Shown here: positions 1-5,100 of the stretch, piece by piece
Layout: each line of letters begins with the position of its first letter
Position numbering within the stretch: position 1 is the first letter of the stretch
Made by a program: the position numbers and the translations under genes
Assembly: GCA_023390395.1 (NCBI GenBank)
Contig: JAEWCY010000212.1
Span: 1 to 6,153 of the forward strand
Direction: 5' to 3'
Source of the DNA: Pseudomonadota bacterium
GTDB lineage: Bacteria > Desulfobacterota > Desulfovibrionia > Desulfovibrionales > Desulfovibrionaceae
Length of the DNA stretch: 6,153 nt
The notes under the pieces: model-generated
What the model saw: only the letters and a program-made list of their open reading frames with translations
The model's database searches: none
What the model was told of the DNA's origin: nothing

Positions 1-495
1 ATCCCGGCCAGCGTGCGCTCCATCGGAGAGGGCAGCTTCGAGTACGCGGTGTGCCGCCTCGAGCGCACGGGAACGATCGTGCACGTATCGGCCGATCAGC
101 TGCTCACGTGCTTTCTGACGGACGCGGAGGACGGCGTGCCGTTCGACTACGGGCGTTACGACGAGCTGCTGCGCTCGGGGAAGAACCTGCCGGACAAGCT
201 GGGCGCGGTGCTACATCGGCTGACCGTGCCGTACCGCTTGGAGGATGCGACGCGCACGGCGCTCGTGGCGTATCTGCGCGATCGCGAGCGTGAGGCTCAG
301 GAGCGCGTGGCGCAGGAGGGCGACCGGGCGATGGTGGAGGCGCTCGTGCGGGAAGGCTTCGTCGACGAGCGCACGTTCGACCGGCAGATCGAGCTGCTGC
401 GCGCCTGCAATCGAACCGACTGCGTGCTCTACCTCATGGAGCAGCACCGCTCCCAGTCCAAGCCGACGAGCGTGAGGGAGCGGTTCGCCCTGTAG
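1..495 (+). CDS. C-terminal part of a probable leucine-rich-repeat (BspA-like) protein, 5' truncated by window
   Basis: The frame is open from base 1 and stops at TAG 493-495, giving 164 residues. The first residues read IPASVRSIGEGSFE, which fits the BspA-type LRR_5 consensus (IPxSVxxIGexAFe), so the window probably starts inside the last repeat of a longer protein. A linker follows with an FDYGRYDELL segment (about residues 48-57). From about residue 85 the sequence is helical and strongly charged (AYLRDREREAQERVAQEGD). Residues 105-150 (GDRAMVEALVREG, then a helix ending CVLYLMEQHR) look like degenerate ankyrin-type helix pairs. I recall similar tails on LRR proteins of gut Firmicutes and Actinobacteria; their function is unknown. 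A GTG at 13 could be read as a start, but it has no visible ribosome site and the LRR-like residues continue upstream of it. It converges on the transporter gene. The coding call is solid; the LRR assignment rests on about 14 residues and is moderate. Confidence 0.6.
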   Translation: MPASVRSIGEGSFEYAVCRLERTGTIVHVSADQLLTCFLTDAEDGVPFDYGRYDELLRSGKNLPDKLGAVLHRLTVPYRLEDATRTALVAYLRDREREAQERVAQEGDRAMVEALVREGFVDERTFDRQIELLRACNRTDCVLYLMEQHRSQSKPTSVRERFAL

Positions 496-529
496 CCCTT
501 TTGCGCTTGAGCATCCACCTGCCCGCTCG

Positions 530-1876
530 CTACTCGGCGGCAACCGCTTCCGCGTCGGCGGCGTCGGCTGCGGGTTGCGCGGCGGCCAGGGCGTTCGTGC
601 GCGCGTCGAGCGCCCGCACGCTCGGCATGAGCAGCAGCGCCGCGCCCAGCGCCAGGATGACCGCGCCGTCCGCCACGAAGAAGCTCGTCACGCCGATGCC
701 CTGGGCCACCGCGCCGCCGATGGCGGTTCCCAGCGGTATGCCCAGCCCCATGAACGCCGACAGCACCCCCATCACGCGCCCGAGCTTCTCCTCGTCCACG
801 TTCTTCTGCATGAGCGTCATGAGCGGTCCGTTGAAGCCGGCGCACGCCATGGCCATCACACCGATGGCGATCACGAACACAGTGAACATGCTGGTGGGCA
901 GCATGCCCGCAACCATGGTTGCCAGCCCCACCACGAGGGCGGCGACGGCGATGATACGGGCGAGCCAGGTGCTGCCACCGCGTACCATGAGCGCTGCCGA
1001 GCCGGCCAACATGCCGATGCCGAACACAGCCGTCACGAGCGAGGCCATGTACCCGTTGCCGTTGAAGTGCGACGACACCATGAGCGGCAGGATGGAGTCG
1101 AGCGGCCCGTACGCCATCATGCCCAGCACGACGCACAGCACCACGACCGGCAGCCCCTTGGCTGCCGACAGCTCGCGCCACCCCGACTTCACGTTCTGCA
1201 GCGCGCTTTGGTTCGCCACGTCGTGCGCGACGATCGTGGGGACGCTGGCGGCCAGCATGGCGAGCACCGACAGCAGCGCGCCGGCGACGTCGACGAACAT
1301 GACCGCCTGGAACCCGAGGGTGGTGTACAGGAAGATGCCGAGCGCGGGCGCGCAGATCATCGAGATGCTGCTCAGCAGGTTGTCCAGCGCGTTGACGCGC
1401 AGCAGGTGCTTCTCGGGGACGAGCAGCGGCATAGTGGCGTTGAACGAGGGCGTGCGGAACGCCTGCGCCACGCCGCACGCCGTGGCCATAACCAGCACGA
1501 GCGGGAACGACACGTGCCCGACGGCGATGGCCACGCCTACGACCAGCGCCATGGCGGCGATGAAGAGGTCGCAGACGATAATGACGGTTTTGCGGTTGAA
1601 GCGGTCGGCCACCACGCCGCCGAGCGGCGCCAGCAAACCGACGGGCAGGAAGGCGCACACGTACACGATGGCCAGCGCGAGCGGGCTGCCGGTGGTTTCG
1701 GTGACATACCACACGGCGGCGTAGTTCGCGGCCATGCTGGCGAAGCTGGTGAAGGCGAAGCCCGCCCACACCGCGATGACCGCCGCCAGCCAGCGGCGCG
1801 GCAGTCGGCGGCCGCCCACGGCGGCGACGGGTCCGCGGTTGTTGTCGATGTCGGGTGCGTTCGATGGCGTGCTCAT
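530..1876 (-). CDS. MFS transporter (MFS_3/EntS-like drug or metabolite exporter)
   Basis: A 448-aa membrane transporter of normal length for a 12-helix Major Facilitator Superfamily protein. After a polar N-terminus (1-29) come about 12 hydrophobic segments, near 31-55, 65-89, 97-118, 121-142, 165-187, 190-212, 242-265, 275-297, 306-324, 328-348, 367-391 and 397-417. A longer loop (213-240) separates the two halves. The cytoplasmic loop between helices 2 and 3 carries the MFS motif A (GGVVADRFNRK, 86-96). QAFRTPSFNATMPLLVPE (138-155), NALDNLLSSISMICAPALG (162-180) and GRVMGVLSAFMGLGIPLG (366-383) match the pattern of the MFS_3 group, which includes the enterobactin exporter EntS and macrolide efflux proteins. 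The tail (418-448) is rich in Ala and Asp. The start is ATG 1874-1876, preceded by AAGGAG six bases away. The frame stays open to an ATG at 2092, but that 72-residue extension is polar, unlike the family, and lacks a good ribosome site. Export by proton exchange is the family's usual mechanism; the substrate cannot be told. Confidence 0.92.
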   Translation of the reverse strand: MSTPSNAPDIDNNRGPVAAVGGRRLPRRWLAAVIAVWAGFAFTSFASMAANYAAVWYVTETTGSPLALAIVYVCAFLPVGLLAPLGGVVADRFNRKTVIIVCDLFIAAMALVVGVAIAVGHVSFPLVLVMATACGVAQAFRTPSFNATMPLLVPEKHLLRVNALDNLLSSISMICAPALGIFLYTTLGFQAVMFVDVAGALLSVLAMLAASVPTIVAHDVANQSALQNVKSGWRELSAAKGLPVVVLCVVLGMMAYGPLDSILPLMVSSHFNGNGYMASLVTAVFGIGMLAGSAALMVRGGSTWLARIIAVAALVVGLATMVAGMLPTSMFTVFVIAIGVMAMACAGFNGPLMTLMQKNVDEEKLGRVMGVLSAFMGLGIPLGTAIGGAVAQGIGVTSFFVADGAVILALGAALLLMPSVRALDARTNALAAAQPAADAADAEAVAAE

Positions 1877-1882
1877 GAGGTG

Positions 1883-1888
1883 CTCCTT
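1883..1888 (-). promoter_or_regulatory. Ribosome binding site of the MFS transporter
   Basis: On the minus strand this reads AAGGAG, followed by a six-base spacer (CACCTC) and ATG at 1876-1874. It is a strong Shine-Dalgarno match at normal distance. It decides the start in favour of the 448-aa form over the longer open frame reaching 2092. Confidence 0.85.
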
Positions 1889-1965
1889 GCGATCAGGGAA
1901 AGGCGGGTCGTTCGATTCCCCAACAGTTTGCGGTTGCGCTCTGCTCGTCACCAGCGCTTTTAGTT

Positions 1966-1984
1966 GGAATTCCTCGCAAGAATT
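1966..1984. promoter_or_regulatory. Short inverted repeat with embedded GGAATTCC palindrome
   Basis: GGAATTCC (1966-1973) is a perfect 8-bp palindrome. AATTC (1968-1972) also pairs with GAATT (1980-1984) across seven bases. It lies about 90 bp upstream of the transporter start, where an operator could sit. Arms this short occur by chance, so this is weak evidence. Confidence 0.2.
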
Positions 1985-2026
1985 GGTTGCGGGGAGGGAT
2001 TGTCGGGCAAGACTGAGCGCTTGGTA

Positions 2027-2048
2027 CTTGAAGTTCGCTTGAAGTTCA
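2027..2048. promoter_or_regulatory. Tandem 11-bp direct repeat, candidate regulator binding site
   Basis: CTTGAAGTTCG (2027-2037) is followed at once by CTTGAAGTTCA (2038-2048), identical at 10 of 11 positions. An 11-bp spacing places both copies on nearly the same face of the helix, as seen with activators that bind as tandem subunits. The second copy overlaps the possible -35 box TTGAAG (2039-2044) of the surface-protein gene, an arrangement that would suit an activator. The repeat itself is seen directly; its role as an operator is inferred. Confidence 0.4.
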
Positions 2049-2054
2049 CGGCTG

Positions 2055-2093
2055 ACCAAGTAATTTGGTTGCAACTTAAGCATGTTATGCAAC
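2055..2093. promoter_or_regulatory. Cluster of inverted repeats, candidate operator
   Basis: Several dyads are packed together. ACCAA (2055-2059) pairs with TTGGT (2065-2069) across five bases. GTTGCAAC (2068-2075) is a perfect 8-bp palindrome. CTTAAG (2075-2080) is another palindrome. GCAT (2080-2083) pairs with ATGC (2087-2090), and GTTGCA (2068-2073) pairs with TGCAAC (2088-2093) across 14 bases. The first dyad would cover the possible -10 box TAATTT, a place where a repressor could block transcription, and the rest would lie near the transcript start. Each dyad is short; the density is what makes it notable. Confidence 0.35.
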
Positions 2094-2144
2094 TCAGGAT
2101 ATGCGCAATGGCGGAGATAATGAACGATGGGTTGTCGGATCGTA

Positions 2145-2150
2145 GAGGAG
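2145..2150 (+). promoter_or_regulatory. Ribosome binding site of the surface-protein gene
   Basis: GAGGAG lies eight bases before ATG 2159-2161, a good Shine-Dalgarno at normal spacing. In-frame ATGs also exist at 2087, 2108 and 2120. Only 2120 has a nearby GGAG (2113-2116), with a tight three-base gap. Starting at 2159 gives a classical signal peptide with a short basic N-terminus, which supports this site. Confidence 0.75.
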
Positions 2151-2158
2151 AGAATCGT

Positions 2159-5100
2159 ATGGAAGCGGAGAGGTTGAATGGATCGCGTCAGCGCAAGGTG
2201 CTGTCATGGTGCCTTGCACTTGTGCTATGCGTCCAGATGCTCGGGGTGAGCGCGCTGCAGGCGTTCGCCGACGAGGCGAGCGCGGTTGCGGCGGCTGCGA
2301 ACAAGAGCCTGGGCAAGAACCTGGTGTACGACGACGTATACGGCGTCAAGCACGACGGGTTCGCGTTGATGGCTCAGCGCGGCACGGTTACCGATGGAAC
2401 GGGCGAGACCAGACAGATCGCCACGCAATTCGACCTTGTAAACAGCTCCGGCGCGGTGCTGACGTCGTTCGGTATGGACGACGTGCCGTCTTCGTATGAC
2501 ACCGAATTTGAAAAAGCTAACTGCGTGGGCAGTGTCGGCAGCTACATGCAGCGACTCCTGCTGGAGGAGTTTTCGTTCTACAGCGTGCCGAAGAACGTGA
2601 ACGACAAGGTGAAATACGGCTTCGTGTCGGACGACGGCACCGAGATCGCGTCGACTCGCTATAGCGATTTCGTTGCGAACTGGCAGGGCGTGCCCATGGT
2701 GGCGGCACTCGATTTGGACGGCTCCGTCGTGGATATCTACGACGCGAACGGCACCAAGAAGACTCCGATCCCAATGCCGGAGGGTTGGCGCGAGGGCTGG
2801 TCGGCGGAGGGACCTCATGCGTACATAGCGTTTACGAACAAAGAGGAAGCCTCTCTTACGCTTACCCTGAACGGCACTACCAGCGACAGCGGATACGTGT
2901 CGAAGTCGTACGTATGGGATCCGGCAAGCAACTCGTTCGTCGAGAAGGCCGGCGGTGGCGATTCGGAAAAAGTGTGGGATTTGCCTAATGGAGACACGGT
3001 CACGATAGCTGAGGTTGATGGGCGGGGTGCCTACACCTGCACGACGCCGGAGGGAAGTTTCATTGTTGAGGGAGCTGCATATCTTTCGCAATTTAAGGTA
3101 TTTGTCGAAGATGGACTGATTCAGTGCAATTCCGGTTCCAGTGCCCGAATATGGGATTTCGCGGGTACTGAAGTGACGGTGTTCAAAGGTGCGGAGATCA
3201 AGAGCTTTATGGGCGACGGGTTATACCTGTGTTGCCAATATACTCCCAGTAATGGCTATCAGTATTTCATCTGCAAAGTTGACGGAATGACGCTTGAGTC
3301 TCTGCCCCAAGCGAGGTCGTACGATTTCGAGGCGCCTTTCATCTATGGAACTGACAACGGCGGCAACTTCGTCATGTTCGACTCGTCGGGCAACGAAGTA
3401 AAAAAACTGACCGCTTCGTCCTCGGCGAACAGTTTCTCCCTCTACGAGCGGGCGGTGGAAGATGTCCTAGTGGTGACTGAGTCGGTGCGCGATAACGGCA
3501 ACCACGCCGTTGCTGCCTACGACAAATCAACCGAAGAGTGGCTGTCCCTCGAAGCGGCCTTGGCCTACGCTCGCGCCCAGCAGACGATTCTCCCGGATGG
3601 CTCGACAGCCTATTTGGTTCCGGTGTACGATAATGACGATGGACTGGTCAACACCTCTGCTATCCCCGCTTACTACCAGTACGTCGATCGCGACCTGAAG
3701 GCGCTTTCGCCCTTCGGCGACTACAGTACGCAAGCCGCCTACACGAGTTGGATTTCTTGGCAGAAGACTCAGCGCACGTTGGGCGATGGCACGATCATGC
3801 GCTACTCTGCGGACACATCTAATAAGTACGGCGCAGTTGACGACGAGGGCGAGGTGCTGATCCCGTTCGAGTACGAGGCGTACTACGATTGCGGCGATGA
3901 CGACTCCCTTATCCTGCTGAAAAAGGACGGCGCTTGGGAGTTCTTCGATACGAGCACGATCGACACCGGTAAAGAGCCTGTGCCAGCGACGTCTGTAACC
4001 ATCTCCGGCGCCCCCGAGCAGCTGCCGGTGGGCAAGACTGCGCAGCTTACGGCTGCAATAGAACCCGTGGGCTCCACCGACAAGGTGGTGTGGACTTCTT
4101 CCGATAAGTCAGTGCTGACGGTTGATGCGGCAGGCCTCGTGATGGCTGTCGCCAACGGCGAAGCGACGGTGACTGCCATAGCGGGCGAGCACTCTGATTC
4201 GGCTACGATAACTGTGACGACCCCTGCAACATCTGTAACCGTTTCCGGTACGCCCGCAAACCCGCTCAATGTGGGAGGCACGGTGCAGCTGAGTGCCGAG
4301 GTGAAGCCCGAAGGCTCCACCGACAAGGCAACATGGACCTCTTCCAACGCGAACGTGCTGACGGTCGATGCCGACGGCCTGGTAACGGCGCTCGCCAACG
4401 GCGAGGCGACCGTCACCGCAACGGCGGGCGAGCACTCCGATTCGGCCACCATCACGGTTGTGACGCCCGCGACGGGCATCACGCTTGACGCCGCAGCCCT
4501 CACGCTCTACGTGGGCGACGAGCCGTCGAAGCTCGAGGCCACGGTGCTTCCTGCGACTGCTTCCAACAAGAACGTCGCTTGGAAGTCCTCCAACAGCAAC
4601 GTGGCCACGGTTGACGACAACGGCGCGGTGACTCCGGTCGGCGTGGGAACATGCACCGTCACGGCCACCACGCTGGACGGTGGGCTCACGGCAGCGTGCA
4701 CGGTGACCGTGGGCGAGCACGTGGCAGGTGTCGCGCTCGACAAGAGCGAGGCGTCCATCGTAGGCGCCGGTACGACACAGCTCATGGCGACTGTTTCCCC
4801 TGCCGGCGCGCTCGACAAGTCTGTTGCGTGGTCCACCAGCGACGAGTCGGTGGCCACGGTCGACGACAACGGCCTGGTGACGTCAGTGGGCAAGGGGAAG
4901 GCTGTCATCACGGCAACCTCCCTAGAGGACGAGCAGCAGTCCGCTTCCTGCACGGTGACGGTGAGCAACCCGGTGACGGGCTTGGAGCTCTCCGCAGCGA
5001 GCGTTGCGCTGACGAAGGGCAACGGGCAGGTTGTGAACGTTGCTGCTTACGGTGCTTTGCCCGGCGCGGTTGACGACTACGACATGACGCTTTCCGTGGA

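Larger units (their letters stand above)
1877..2158. promoter_or_regulatory. Divergent intergenic region between the transporter and surface-protein genes
   Basis: This 282-bp non-coding stretch must hold the promoters of both neighbours. The part from about 1950 to 2110 is AT-richer than the genes (2041-2100 is about 42% G+C by hand count). A possible plus-strand promoter is TTGAAG (2039-2044), a 16-base spacer, then TAATTT (2061-2066). It would give an mRNA leader of roughly 85 bases before ATG 2159. No convincing minus-strand promoter was found; TTGCCC on that strand has only a weak -10 partner. Direct and inverted repeats listed separately cluster at 1966-2093 and may be operators. The promoter boxes are weak matches and tentative; that the region is regulatory is inferred from gene orientation. 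Confidence 0.5.

Noticed and set aside
496..529. Bidirectional terminator between the convergent genes
   Set aside because: Only weak short dyads such as GAGC/GCTC are present, with no GC-rich stem followed by a T-run on either strand.
501..1963. Long plus-strand frames (501-1724 and 575-1963) opposite the transporter
   Set aside because: They are low-complexity translations (Ala/Ser/Met/Thr-rich or His/Arg/Gln-rich) caused by GC-rich codons of the minus-strand MFS gene, which has clear family motifs.
1877..2092. N-terminal extension of the transporter to an ATG at 2092 (minus strand)
   Set aside because: The extra 72 residues are polar and unlike MFS N-termini, and they overlap the repeat-rich promoter region. 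ATG 1876 has AAGGAG at ideal spacing.
2210..2232. Lipoprotein signal (lipobox) around Cys 24 of the surface protein
   Set aside because: The residues before the cysteine read LVL, with Leu at -1 where Gly/Ala/Ser is required. A standard signal-peptidase I site AFA|DE follows at 37/38, and the protein has a sortase signal.
2225..3091. 288-aa minus-strand frame
   Set aside because: It antisenses the signal peptide and N-terminal region of the surface protein, is rich in Arg/His, and shows no domain or ribosome site I could identify.
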